Source of the DNA: Candidatus Binatia bacterium
Lineage (GTDB): Bacteria; Desulfobacterota; Binatia; UBA12015
Direction: 5' to 3'
DNA length: 64,000 nucleotides
Assembly (NCBI GenBank): GCA_029243485.1
Contig: JAQWRY010000001.1
Coordinates: 299,186-363,185 of the forward strand
In this document: one piece after another, positions 54,888 through 63,474 of the stretch
How positions within the stretch are numbered: position 1 is the first letter of the stretch
How the letters are laid out: every line of letters begins with the position of its first letter
Notes under the pieces: model-generated
Databases searched by the model: none
What the model saw: only the letters and a program-made list of their open reading frames with translations
What the model was told of the DNA's origin: nothing
Position numbers and translations under genes: made by a program

Positions 54888-55610
54888 CTAGGACCTCCTT
54901 CGGCTCGGCCGCACGAAGAGCGCGGGATCGACTTGGAAGCTCTCTCCGACCTCGTTCTCGAGCGCGAGCGCGTCGTCGAGCGCTAGAGCCGCACCGCGAT
55001 TCAGAAGGTCCAACGACCCGCGGACGGCAGGCTCGGGATTTCCGGCAATCTGCCGCGCGAGGTCCAGCGTGACCGCCCGCAACTGATCGTGCGGCACGAC
55101 CCGATTACACAGCCGGATTCGCGCCGCCTCGTCGGCGTCCACCCAACGACCGCTCAGCGTCAGTTCCTTTGCGATCGCGAGTCCCACCCGTCGAGGAAGC
55201 AGCGCCGACATTCCCCATCGCGGCAGGACCCCGAGCTTCGCGTGGGTATCGGCAAAGCGCGCTCGGTCCGAAGCGAGGATGAAGTCGCAGGACAGCGCCA
55301 ACTCCAGCCCCCCAGTGACGCACGCACCGTTCACCGCGGCGATCGTCGGCTTCGAGAGCCTTCGCAGACCGCCGCCGGGGCTCGTGAGCGGCATCTGCCC
55401 CTGGCGTTCGGAGATCTCCTTCAGGTCCGCGCCGGCGCTGAAGACGGGCTCGGTCGCCGTCAGCACCACGACCGCGATCTCCTCGTCCGCATTCACGACC
55501 TCGGGCAGTCGCTCCAGTTCCTGGCGCATGGCGAGCGTCAGCGCGTTCTTCTTCTCCGGGCGGTCGATCGTGACGACCAGGACCCGATCGATTTTCTCGC
55601 GGCGGATCAT
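54888..55610 (-). CDS. Enoyl-CoA hydratase/isomerase family protein
   Basis: 240 residues. Crotonase fold: RPEKKNALTLAM, FSAGADLKEIS (oxyanion hole), NGACVTGGLELALSCDFILA with the first Glu; the second Glu is replaced in RFADTHAKLGVLPRWG. This DTHAKLGV type occurs widely in CoA-ester degradation clusters, where the residue set may favour a different step. It forms a two-gene unit with the histidine phosphatase gene. Substrate unknown. Confidence 0.88.
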   Translation of the reverse strand: MIRREKIDRVLVVTIDRPEKKNALTLAMRQELERLPEVVNADEEIAVVVLTATEPVFSAGADLKEISERQGQMPLTSPGGGLRRLSKPTIAAVNGACVTGGLELALSCDFILASDRARFADTHAKLGVLPRWGMSALLPRRVGLAIAKELTLSGRWVDADEAARIRLCNRVVPHDQLRAVTLDLARQIAGNPEPAVRGSLDLLNRGAALALDDALALENEVGESFQVDPALFVRPSRRRS

Positions 55611-55741
55611 CTCTACCCGCGGTTGTGCCTGGTCTCGGGGTCGGCTGCAAAGCGGCGGTCCCCGCTTGCACCGCTGCGAAAACGGGGATTAGCTCAGAAC
55701 CGCAACACTCAAGCGGGGTGTCGCCTAGCCCGGAGGTCCCC

Positions 55742-56161
55742 ATGAAGAGATTCTACATGCCCGTGTTCACGCTCGCCTTGGCGGCGGCCTTGCTGTTGTG
55801 CGGCAACGCCCTCGCCGACGACCACATCGCCGACGTCACGCCCGACCAACTGGAGAGCATGATGAACGCCGGCAACGCGATCGCCATCGACGCGAACGGC
55901 GCAACGACCCGCACGAAGCACGGCACCGTCCCGGACGCCGTCCTTCTGTCGGACTACAAGCGCTACCAGCCGACCGCCGAGCTTCCGTCCGAGAAGGACA
56001 CGCAGCTGGTGTTCTACTGCGCCAACACGCATTGCGGCGCCGCTCCCGCTGCCGCCCAGAAGGCCCAGGCCGCCGGCTTCGAGAACGTGGCGGTCATGAG
56101 CGAGGGCATTATGGGCTGGGCCAAGTCGGGCAAGACGGTCTCGAAGGACAAGGCGAGCTGA
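55742..56161 (+). CDS. Exported rhodanese-like protein
   Basis: 139 residues; GGAGG precedes the ATG at 55742. Signal peptide with core FTLALAAALLLCGNALA; the mature rhodanese domain contains DVTPDQLESMMNAGNAIAID and the active-site loop FYCANTHCGAAPA with Cys at the expected position, then GIMGWAKSGK. It probably transfers sulfur or binds oxidised sulfur or metals in the periplasm. It is followed within 30 bases by a retropepsin-like lipoprotein gene. Confidence 0.88.
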   Translation: MKRFYMPVFTLALAAALLLCGNALADDHIADVTPDQLESMMNAGNAIAIDANGATTRTKHGTVPDAVLLSDYKRYQPTAELPSEKDTQLVFYCANTHCGAAPAAAQKAQAAGFENVAVMSEGIMGWAKSGKTVSKDKAS

Positions 56162-56187
56162 GCGGGCTCAGCCGCCCGCGACTTCGG

Positions 56188-57486
56188 TTGCGCGCCACAG
56201 GCTGTGCCGTCTCCGGCCTGATCGTCACCGCCGTTCTCAGCGGCCTGGCGGGCTGCAGTGCGCTCACGAGTGAGGGAAGCGAACCGGCTGCGTCGACGAT
56301 CCTTGCCGGCGTGACCGCTCCCATCGCACCGTTCGAGGGGTCGGCGCCCTTTCGTCTCGAGCAGAACTCGATCCAGGTCCGGGCAACCCTCGCCGGCGAG
56401 GCCCGAGAGCGCACGTTCGTGCTCGATTCCGGCGCGCCGATGACGATCTCGTCGCGGCTTGCCGATGACCTCAGCCTCGCAACGGCGACCGAGGTGTTGC
56501 TGCTGGGACCGGATGGAGGTGCGAGCGAATCCGCCCGCGTCGTCCGAATCCCGACGGTGACGGTCGCGGATCAGGACTTTGCAAACGTCGGCGCCGTCGT
56601 CGACTGGGTGCAGGCGCCGAATCCCGTCGCGTGCCTCTCGACCGACGGTCTTCTCGGCGCGAGTCTTCTGCGTGCGGCGGTCTGGCAGATCGACTTCCAC
56701 ACCGGCCTACTCACCGTGACCGATCAGATCACCGGCCTGCCCGGCCTCGAGTACGCGATGCGCATCCCCTTCCGACCCGGGGACAGCGCGGGCTCCCCTC
56801 GGATCGAAGTGCCGCTGAACCCCGAGGAGGCGGGCTCGCTTCTCATCGACCTCGGCTTCAACGGCTCCGTCGCATTACCGGTCGCGCTCTACGAGCAAGC
56901 CGGCGGGACGCTCGCCGGCCACACCCCCGCTCAAACGGGAACGGGTGCCGGAACTGTCCTCGGAGACGCCCCGGCGACGACGTACATTGGAACACTCCCC
57001 GAGCTCTCGATCGGCGACCTTCGGCTCCCGGACTTCCCGGTCCTCACCGGCAAGGACGTCTCCGACTTTCACGTTGGGATCGCCTTCCTGCGCCACTTTC
57101 GCGTGACGATCGACTGGAAGACGAACGAGCTCTACCTGCAACGGCGCGACCCCGAGACCTCGCTCTACCGGGACTACACGGCCTTCGGCTTCACCCCCCA
57201 GCTCGAGAACGGACAGGTCCACGTCGGTGCGCTCTGGCGAAACGGACCCGCCGCACGTGCCGGCCTTCGCATCGGCGATCAGATCATCTCGGTCGATGGC
57301 CGCTCACTGCAATCCGTCGACTTCGCGACCTTCTGCAGTCTGCTCGACGCGGTGGGACTCTTCGGTTCGCACGCCGACCCGATCGACGTGACCTTCCTCC
57401 GCGGGACCGTGCCGGCGACGCTCACGGTGCGCCGCGAGGCGCTTTGGTCGCGTCCGAACGGCGAAAGCTCTGCACCATCTCGATGA
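56188..57486 (+). CDS. Retropepsin-like aspartic protease with C-terminal PDZ domain, lipoprotein
   Basis: About 432 residues from a TTG at 56188, the only start giving a clean lipoprotein signal (SGLAGC lipobox). The first aspartic motif is FVLDSGAPMTIS (Asp-Ser-Gly); a second Asp-containing strand reads LLIDLGFNGSVALP (Asp-Leu-Gly). Residues about 330-420 form a PDZ domain: NGPAARAGLRIGDQIISVDG. Related retropepsin-PDZ proteins occur singly in deltaproteobacteria and bacteroidetes and are thought to be periplasmic proteases. The second Asp motif departs from D-T/S-G, so dyad function is uncertain. Confidence 0.82.
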   Translation: MRATGCAVSGLIVTAVLSGLAGCSALTSEGSEPAASTILAGVTAPIAPFEGSAPFRLEQNSIQVRATLAGEARERTFVLDSGAPMTISSRLADDLSLATATEVLLLGPDGGASESARVVRIPTVTVADQDFANVGAVVDWVQAPNPVACLSTDGLLGASLLRAAVWQIDFHTGLLTVTDQITGLPGLEYAMRIPFRPGDSAGSPRIEVPLNPEEAGSLLIDLGFNGSVALPVALYEQAGGTLAGHTPAQTGTGAGTVLGDAPATTYIGTLPELSIGDLRLPDFPVLTGKDVSDFHVGIAFLRHFRVTIDWKTNELYLQRRDPETSLYRDYTAFGFTPQLENGQVHVGALWRNGPAARAGLRIGDQIISVDGRSLQSVDFATFCSLLDAVGLFGSHADPIDVTFLRGTVPATLTVRREALWSRPNGESSAPSR

Positions 57487-58175
57487 TGGTGTCGGACACG
57501 AGGCGAGCGTGCTGCTCAGCGAGAACCGTCAGCCTCCCGGGAATCCCGCGCACCTCACCCCGACTCGACAACGCGGCCAGTCGCGCTTGAAGCTCGGCAT
57601 CCAACACATCGAACGGGTCGGTCCCGGCCCCGAGGTCACGCGTCAGAACGACGACCGGTAGATCACCGAGGTCCCCCGTCGCCGCGATCCAACGCGCGCT
57701 CTGCGCGTAGTCCCGGCTCTCGCGATAGTAGGTGTCGAGCGCGGGGCCTTGATGGAACTCCGAGCGGTGCGGTGAACCGAACGAACACTAAGAGATCCAT
57801 CCGGTGCCCCTCCTCGTAGCCGAGCTCCGCGAGCCGCGCGTCCTCGTCTTCGTGCGTCGAGTCGACCGACACGACCCGAGCCACCCCAGCGACCTCCGGC
57901 TGGATCCAGGCCCCCATGTGAAGGCTTCCGCCCGTCCCCTCATCGAGGACAACGACCGGTCCGCCCGCTCCGGACGCCAGCGCATTCAACCCAAGACCGT
58001 CTACGACGACGGGCTGCCCCATGCGCCGCAAGACGCGCTCGTCCGCGCGCCGGCGGGAAGATTCCAACCCTACGGCGACGACGAGCCCCCCACGAGCATC
58101 GCCGTGGCCCAGAGCGCCAGCCGCCCCGTTGTTCCCCGCGCCACGGCGAATTTCGGTGGAAAAGCCCCCCTCCAT
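57422..58175 (-). pseudogene. Alpha/beta hydrolase relic with internal deletions
   Basis: One frame (58175 downward) holds the domain start: RMGQPVVVDGLGLNALASGA, GGPVVVLDEGTGGSLHMGAW, IQPEVAGVARVVS; the text then jumps to VDSTHEDEDARLAELGYEEG, which in relatives follows the nucleophile elbow by one strand. The DRAG loop and the GHSxGG Ser are therefore deleted in frame. In another frame from about 57745 the C-terminus continues (LDTYYRESRDYAQSARW, LPVVVLTRD, HARLVSDTIIEMVQSF). A TM-like segment (GRLALWATAMLVGG) is readable just upstream in a third frame. The relic overlaps the convergent PDZ gene by 65 bases. Clear pseudogene. Confidence 0.85.
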
Positions 58176-58255
58176 AAGCCTCCGGACAGAACTGCCCCGC
58201 TTGCCCGGTGGAGCCGCAGCCGCTCTAACTCACCGCACCCAGGGAGGAGAGCCAG

Positions 58256-58636
58256 ATGTCCGACGCAGACCGCCGCAAGAGAGGCCAGGAGAACTTCAAG
58301 AAGGTGACTCAGTGGGACATCGACCTCGAGCCCGTTGATCCCTTCATGCGCGCCACCGTCGACGGTGTATTCGGCGATCTCTGGAGTCGCCCGGGACTCA
58401 CGCACAAGGAAAGACGCTTCATCTCGATCACGTGCGCGGCTTCCGCTGGGATGACTGACGAGACCCAGATTCACATGACAGGCGCGCTCAAGAGCGGCGA
58501 CGTCACCCCGACGGAAATGCTGGAGACGATCCTGCAGATCGCACACTACGCGGGCTGGCCACGCGCGGCGTCGATGTACCGACAGCTCGGGAGCATCTGC
58601 GCTGAACTCGATCTGCCGGTCCCGACGGGCGACTAG
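58256..58636 (+). CDS. Carboxymuconolactone decarboxylase family protein
   Basis: 126 residues, the standard length; GGGAGGAG precedes the ATG at 58256. The all-helical CMD domain spans PFMRATVDGVFGDLWSRPGL to ETILQIAHYAGWPRAASMYR; the conserved His and Gly-Trp of HYAGWP are present. The Cys in ITCAASAGM lacks the CxxC partner of AhpD-type peroxidases, so a decarboxylase-like or small binding role is more likely. Co-directional with the P450 unit but separated by the TetR gene on the other strand. Confidence 0.87.
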   Translation: MSDADRRKRGQENFKKVTQWDIDLEPVDPFMRATVDGVFGDLWSRPGLTHKERRFISITCAASAGMTDETQIHMTGALKSGDVTPTEMLETILQIAHYAGWPRAASMYRQLGSICAELDLPVPTGD

Positions 58637-58643
58637 CGCGCCG

Positions 58644-59327
58644 CTACGCCGTCAGCGCGCGCCGGCAAAACTCCCAAACGACGCGAACCGTTCGTTCGGT
58701 CTCGTACTCCTCCGCCTCACCGAAAAGCGCGGAGTGAATCGTCGACGAAACCAGGCTGTGCACGAGCACCGCGAGTTCCTGCGGATCAGCCCGACGCGCT
58801 TGTCCGGACTCCATTGCTGCCGCGATCTGGTCCGCCATGAGGTTCGTCGTCGGCGCGACCGCCTGCCGAAGTTCGTCCGGCCGGGACTCGGCAAGGCGCA
58901 GGTGCTCGCGACTCATCGCCGGCGACAGACCGCCGCCGCTCTCCGTCCTCTGACGCTCCGCGCCCTCGATCATCCCCCTCACGATGAACCGGAGGCGATC
59001 GAACGGATCGTCGAGCCCATGCTCCTCGAACTCCGCGCGGAAGCGCGCGGCGGCGGACTGCATGGTCTCTTCGAAGACCGCGACGAGCAGGTCGTCCTTG
59101 CTCGCGAAGCGCTCGTAGAATGCGCGCCGGGAGAGGCCGGTCTCGTGCAGGATCGTGCGGAGGGTCAGGCCGTCGACTCCGTCGCGAGCCACGACCTCGG
59201 TCGCCTTCTCCACGAACTGCCGGCTCCGCGCGAGGAGCCGGTCCCGCGCCCCGCCGACGACGTGCTCCGCGGACCGCCGCTCCCAATGGGAGGCGGGCGG
59301 GGCTGGTTCGGATTCAGGTCTGCCCAT
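58644..59327 (-). CDS. TetR-family transcriptional regulator
   Basis: 227 residues from the ATG at 59327; a GTG at 59357 would add ten residues. The helix-turn-helix lies at about residues 40-85: LTLRTILHETGLSRRAFYER then FASKDDLLVAVF. The C-terminal ligand domain is helical and non-conserved. It is divergent from the amidohydrolase-P450 operon and therefore its likely regulator. A partial dyad (GAACACTAATGTTTC) lies in the intergenic region. Confidence 0.9.
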   Translation of the reverse strand: MGRPESEPAPPASHWERRSAEHVVGGARDRLLARSRQFVEKATEVVARDGVDGLTLRTILHETGLSRRAFYERFASKDDLLVAVFEETMQSAAARFRAEFEEHGLDDPFDRLRFIVRGMIEGAERQRTESGGGLSPAMSREHLRLAESRPDELRQAVAPTTNLMADQIAAAMESGQARRADPQELAVLVHSLVSSTIHSALFGEAEEYETERTVRVVWEFCRRALTA

Positions 59328-59413
59328 GGCGAGAACGCCGGTCTCAACCGCTGCCACGTTCCGCCGGCCTGGTCAATGCGGCGAGACCACGGGCGGGCCC
59401 CAAAAGGCCTTTC

Positions 59414-59428
59414 GAACACTAATGTTTC
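59414..59428. promoter_or_regulatory. Candidate TetR operator in divergent promoter region
   Basis: AACA-CTAA-TGTT (59415-59426) is a near-palindrome in a locally AT-richer stretch of the 175-base divergent region between the TetR gene and the amidohydrolase gene. The position suits control of both directions. Inference only. Confidence 0.35.
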
Positions 59429-59502
59429 CTCTTGCACAGCGGCCGAAAGCGACATAGAGATCCGGGGTGAGAACGGTGTTCTCATCCAACAGGAGGAACC
59501 AG

Positions 59503-60666
59503 ATGGCGAGCGCGAGCAACGGGCAACCGATCACGACCGTCGACACCGACGGCCACGTGCTGGAACCACGCGACACTTGGCAGAAGTACCTCGAGCCGAA
59601 CCTCCGTGACCGCGCAATCCGGATCGAGAAGGACGACAAGGGGATCGAAGCCCTTCTCGTCGACGGGAAGCCGCACATGGGCCTCTACGGTCGCCTCGGC
59701 GCGCTCGGCGGAATCGGAATGGACGCCGCCGACCTCATGAAGGCCGGCGCGCGGAGCTACGAAGACGGCTGCCCGCCGGGCGGCTACGACCCGGCCGCGC
59801 GACTCTCCGTCATGGACAGCGAGCAGATCGATGTCGCGCTCTTCTACCCAACCATCGGCATCGCGTGGGAAGCCCACCTCCAAGACGACACGCTCGCCGC
59901 CCCGTACACGCGCGCTTACAACCGATGGCTCGTCGACTTCTGCAAACAGGATACGCGTCGCCTCGTGCCGATTGCGCACATCTGCCTGAAGGATCCGGTA
60001 GGCGCCGTCGAGGAAGTGAAGCGTGCACGCAAAGACGGATGCGCCGGCGTTTACCTGTCGCCGGATCCGCCTTCGCGCAACGGCAAGCAGTTCGACGATC
60101 CGGCCTTCGCACCGTTCTTCGAGACCGTACAAGATCTCGACATGCCGATCGCCTTCCACGTCGTCGCGCGGGAGTCGAGCCATCTCGATCCGTGGCTCGG
60201 CGACACGGGCGGCGATCGCATCGGCAACGTCGTGTTCTCGTTCGCATTCCTCGCGCTCGACGTCATGGCCGCGTTCACGTCGTTCATGACGCGCGGCATG
60301 TTCGAGAAGTACCCGCGACTCAAGTGTGCCGTGCTCGAGGCGGGATCCAACTGGATCACCGCATGGCTCGACCGACTCGACCACAAGTTCGAAGTCATGC
60401 GCTCGTTCTCCACGATGAAGCTGCTGCCGTCAGAGTACTTCAAGCGGCAATGCCTCATCTCGGCCGAGCCGGACGAGTCTATCACCGCGAAGATCGTCGA
60501 ACACCTCGGCGACGACTACGTCATCTGGGCGTCCGACTACCCCCACCTGGACGCGTCGTTCAACGTCGTCGGCGAGCTCCGCGAGCGCATCGCGAGCCTC
60601 CCCGAGGAGTCCCAACGCAAGGTCCTCGGAGACAACGCGCTTCGGTTCTACGGACTTCAGGCATGA
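59503..60666 (+). CDS. Amidohydrolase-2 family protein
   Basis: 387 residues; AGGAGGAACC precedes the ATG at 59503. Markers: TVDTDGHVLEPRDTWQKYLE (metal-site N-terminus in DxDGHxxEP form), PIAFHVV, LEAGSNWITAWLDRLDH and IWASDYPHLDASF (catalytic Asp). This branch is found beside P450s and CoA enzymes in catabolic clusters of uncultivated soil bacteria. It is a diverged paralogue of 22352-23476. Its stop overlaps the P450 start, so the two are translationally coupled. Confidence 0.88.
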   Translation: MASASNGQPITTVDTDGHVLEPRDTWQKYLEPNLRDRAIRIEKDDKGIEALLVDGKPHMGLYGRLGALGGIGMDAADLMKAGARSYEDGCPPGGYDPAARLSVMDSEQIDVALFYPTIGIAWEAHLQDDTLAAPYTRAYNRWLVDFCKQDTRRLVPIAHICLKDPVGAVEEVKRARKDGCAGVYLSPDPPSRNGKQFDDPAFAPFFETVQDLDMPIAFHVVARESSHLDPWLGDTGGDRIGNVVFSFAFLALDVMAAFTSFMTRGMFEKYPRLKCAVLEAGSNWITAWLDRLDHKFEVMRSFSTMKLLPSEYFKRQCLISAEPDESITAKIVEHLGDDYVIWASDYPHLDASFNVVGELRERIASLPEESQRKVLGDNALRFYGLQA

Positions 60667-61853
60667 CGACGGAGGCGCCCCACTGGGATCCGTACGACCA
60701 TGGCCTGCGGATCGACCCGTACGGTGCCTGGCGCCGCCTGCGGGACGACGCGCCGGTCTATTACAACGAGCGCTGGAACTTCTACGCTCTCTCACGATTC
60801 GAGGACGTCCTCGACGCGTCGGTCGACACCGAGACCTTCAGCTCCGCCCGCGGGATCACACTCGACATGATCGGCTCGGACGACATCCATCCGATCATGA
60901 TCATGACCGACCCTCCGCGCCACGACGCTCTGCGCAAGATCGTGAGCCCACTCTTCACCCCACGCAAGACGCGCCAACTCGAAGAGATGATCCGCGACCT
61001 CTGCGCGCGCTACCTCGATCCGTTCGTGGGCTCCGGAGGGTTCGACTACGTCGCCGATTTCGGGATGCGTCTGCCCGTAATGGTGATCTCGTCTCTCCTG
61101 GGGTTTCCGGAAGAAGACCACGACATGCTGCGAGAGTGGAGCGACCTCACGCTCCATCGTGCGGAAGGAAACGAAGGCCCCACCGAAGCCGGCGCGAAGG
61201 CACAAGACGAGTCGTACCGATACTATTGGGAAGCCGTGCAAGAGCGTCGCGCCGCACCGCGCGACGACATGGTCAGCGCAATCCTCGCCACGGAGTTCGA
61301 GGACGAAACCGGAACGACACGCACTCTCGACGACATCGAGACAATGGGCATGATCAGCCTCATCAGTGCGGCAGGCAACGAGACGGTCGCGCGCCACCTC
61401 GGATGGGTCGCGCTGGTTTACGCCGACAACCCCGACCAACGACACAAGGTCGCCTCCGACCCATCAAAGAGCCTGAACGCGGTCGAGGAGCTCCTACGGT
61501 TCGAGGCCCCGTCGCCGATCCAGGGCCGCTACGTGACCCGCGACGTCGAACTCCACGGCGTGACGATCCCTGCGGGATCGAAGATAGCCCTCCTCACGGG
61601 ATCGGCCGGACGGGACGAGCGCCGCTATCCCGACCCGGACCGCTTCGACGTCGAGCGCGATCTCGATCGCCACGTAACCCTCGGATACGGGGCCCATTAC
61701 TGCCTGGGCGCGGCCCTCGCCCGGCTGGAGGGCCGCGTCGCTCTCGAGGAGACGCTCAAGCGGTTCCCTGACTGGGATGTCGAGAAGGACCGGGTCGAGC
61801 TCGTTCAGACGAATACGGTCCGTGGACCGTCTCACTGTCCGATCCGGTTCTGA
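60663..61853 (+). CDS. Cytochrome P450
   Basis: 396 residues, a soluble bacterial P450; the ATG at 60663 overlaps the amidohydrolase TGA (ATGA). I-helix ISAAGNETVARHLGW with the acid-alcohol equivalent Glu-Thr, K-helix EELLR (ExxR), and the haem-ligand loop LGYGAHYCLGAALAR with Cys (Leu replaces the usual Phe at the loop start). N-terminus DPYGAWRRLRDDAPVYYNER is typical of CYP families acting on terpenes, sterols or aromatic acids. Redox partners are not encoded nearby. Confidence 0.93.
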   Translation: MTTEAPHWDPYDHGLRIDPYGAWRRLRDDAPVYYNERWNFYALSRFEDVLDASVDTETFSSARGITLDMIGSDDIHPIMIMTDPPRHDALRKIVSPLFTPRKTRQLEEMIRDLCARYLDPFVGSGGFDYVADFGMRLPVMVISSLLGFPEEDHDMLREWSDLTLHRAEGNEGPTEAGAKAQDESYRYYWEAVQERRAAPRDDMVSAILATEFEDETGTTRTLDDIETMGMISLISAAGNETVARHLGWVALVYADNPDQRHKVASDPSKSLNAVEELLRFEAPSPIQGRYVTRDVELHGVTIPAGSKIALLTGSAGRDERRYPDPDRFDVERDLDRHVTLGYGAHYCLGAALARLEGRVALEETLKRFPDWDVEKDRVELVQTNTVRGPSHCPIRF

Positions 61854-61875
61854 AGGGAGCCGCTCGGGGAGACCC

Positions 61876-62664
61876 CTACCCGTCGTTCGTCTTCGGCGCT
61901 TCCGGGTGGACGGAGACGTGATCGAGCTGGAAGCCTGGCGGTGTGGAGACCGCCGCGACGACCGCGTGCGCCACGTTCTCGGGCTGCATGAATCCATCGT
62001 GACGGATCAGGCCCAACTGCTGCCAACGCGCCCCAATCATCATCGACTCGGCGTCCCAATCGCCCGCCCAGCCGGTACCAACGGTGTTTCCGACCCGAAC
62101 GATCGTCGACCGGATCCCGGTGCCCTCGAGTTCCAAGGAGATCGACCGCGCCGCCTGCTCGAGCCCGGCCTTGCTCGCCGCGTACGGCGAGTGGAACGGC
62201 CACGGAACACCCGCCGTCGTCGACGAGATGAAGATCACGTGCCCGCGGGCCTTGCGCTCGAGCATGTCGATCACACCACGGCGTGAGAACAGGAGTGCGC
62301 CGATGAGCCCGGTATCGATCTCCGACCGGATTTCGTCAGCCGAGAGCTCGTAGAAGGCCCCAGGTCGCGCGTGGGCCGCACAGTTCACGACGGTATCGAT
62401 CGGCCCAAGGGCCGCGCGGGCCGCGTCGTAGAACCCGTCGATCGAAGCCGCATCCGTCACATCCAAGCGACCGCCGAAGAGCTTGGGGGACGCGCCCCCC
62501 AGCGAGCGGGCGGTCTCGTTCACCCGCTCCTCGCGCCGTGCGCCGAATGCGACCTTCCACCCCTTGGCAAGAAAGGCCTCGACGATGGCGCGGCCGATGC
62601 CGGACGAGCCTCCGCTCACGACCGCGGTGCGCGGCGGACTACTCTCTTGGGTCGACTCGGGCAT
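61876..62664 (-). CDS. SDR-family oxidoreductase
   Basis: 262 residues; the ATG at 62664 has GAAGAGGA upstream. Classical SDR: VVSGGSSGIGRAIVEAF (TGxxxGIG variant SGGSSGIG), NCAAHARPG, ISSTTAGVPWPFHSPYAASKAG with Ser, Tyr and Lys of the triad, and RSTIVRVGNTVGTGW. NAD(P)-dependent alcohol or keto reduction is expected, plausibly on a product of the neighbouring P450. Convergent with the P450 gene, 22 bases apart. Confidence 0.9.
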   Translation of the reverse strand: MPESTQESSPPRTAVVSGGSSGIGRAIVEAFLAKGWKVAFGARREERVNETARSLGGASPKLFGGRLDVTDAASIDGFYDAARAALGPIDTVVNCAAHARPGAFYELSADEIRSEIDTGLIGALLFSRRGVIDMLERKARGHVIFISSTTAGVPWPFHSPYAASKAGLEQAARSISLELEGTGIRSTIVRVGNTVGTGWAGDWDAESMMIGARWQQLGLIRHDGFMQPENVAHAVVAAVSTPPGFQLDHVSVHPEAPKTNDG

Positions 62665-62721
62665 GATCCTCTTCCTCCGCCGCAAGGCTCGCATACCTCC
62701 CGCGAGTGACCAACCCAGCGG

Positions 62722-63474
62722 CTATCGCCGAAGCCGCTCGGCGAGCCAGAGACGCCCTATCGTGTAGAGGATCGAGCCGCCGGCACGGGCCACACCCGCC
62801 GCAGTCCCCGAAATCTTGCTAAGACCGTGGGCGCGCGCGCGGTACGGCACTTCGACCTCCTGAACGCCCAGCCCTTCTTGCAAAGCCCGCACCTGCATCT
62901 CGACGGTCCATCCGAAGCGGCGGTCCGCCATGTCGAGTTGCTCGAGAGAGCTCCGCCGAATCGCCCGGAAGGGCCCGAGATCCGTGTACGCGTGCGACCA
63001 CAGTAGTCGGATCAGCCAGGTCGCAAGACGGTTTCCGAACGCCTGCGGCGGTGTCATCGCGCCGCGCGCGCGTAGTTCCGGCGGGCGGCATCCGATCACG
63101 AGATCGGCCTCCCCGGCCTGGATGGGTGCTACGAGGCGGGGGAGCTGTTCAGGGTCGTCGGCGAGGTCCGCGTCGAGGAAGACCACGATTTCGATGTCGG
63201 CTCGCAGAGCGCCGAGGGCCGCGACGCACGCGGCGCCGTACCCGAGCTGCTCCTCTCGGACGACGTCCGCACCGAGCCCTCGCGCGACGGTGCCCGTCCC
63301 ATCGGACGAGGCGTTGTCGGCGATCACGAGTTGGCCGAGCCCGAATCCCGCGAGGGCCGGGATCAGCAGCGCCAGCCCGTCCGCCTCGTCTCGCGCCGGG
63401 ACCACGACGCCGACACGCCGCAGGGACGACGGTTCTTCGGCCGGATTCGCTGCGATGTTCGGCTGGACAGTCAC
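62722..63474 (-). CDS. Family 2 glycosyltransferase (DPM1/DPG synthase-like)
   Basis: 250 residues from a GTG at 63474, chosen because the conserved fold begins soon after (VGVVVPARDEADGLALLIPA). GT-A motifs: IADNASSDGTGTVARGL, FLDADLADDPEQL (DxD-type metal site) and DLGPFRAIRRSSLEQLDM, then WTVEMQVRALQEGLGVQEVEVP. These resemble polyprenyl-phosphate glycosyltransferases; the C-terminus has one weak hydrophobic segment. A lipid-linked sugar role is likely. Confidence 0.87.
   Translation of the reverse strand: MTVQPNIAANPAEEPSSLRRVGVVVPARDEADGLALLIPALAGFGLGQLVIADNASSDGTGTVARGLGADVVREEQLGYGAACVAALGALRADIEIVVFLDADLADDPEQLPRLVAPIQAGEADLVIGCRPPELRARGAMTPPQAFGNRLATWLIRLLWSHAYTDLGPFRAIRRSSLEQLDMADRRFGWTVEMQVRALQEGLGVQEVEVPYRARAHGLSKISGTAAGVARAGGSILYTIGRLWLAERLRR

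Noticed and set aside
55684..55741. GGGGATTAGCTCAG followed 30-45 bases later by GGTCCCC resembles the 5' and 3' ends of a tRNA
   Set aside because: Only about 58 bases long, no T-arm sequence and no usable anticodon arm; ends directly at the rhodanese start.
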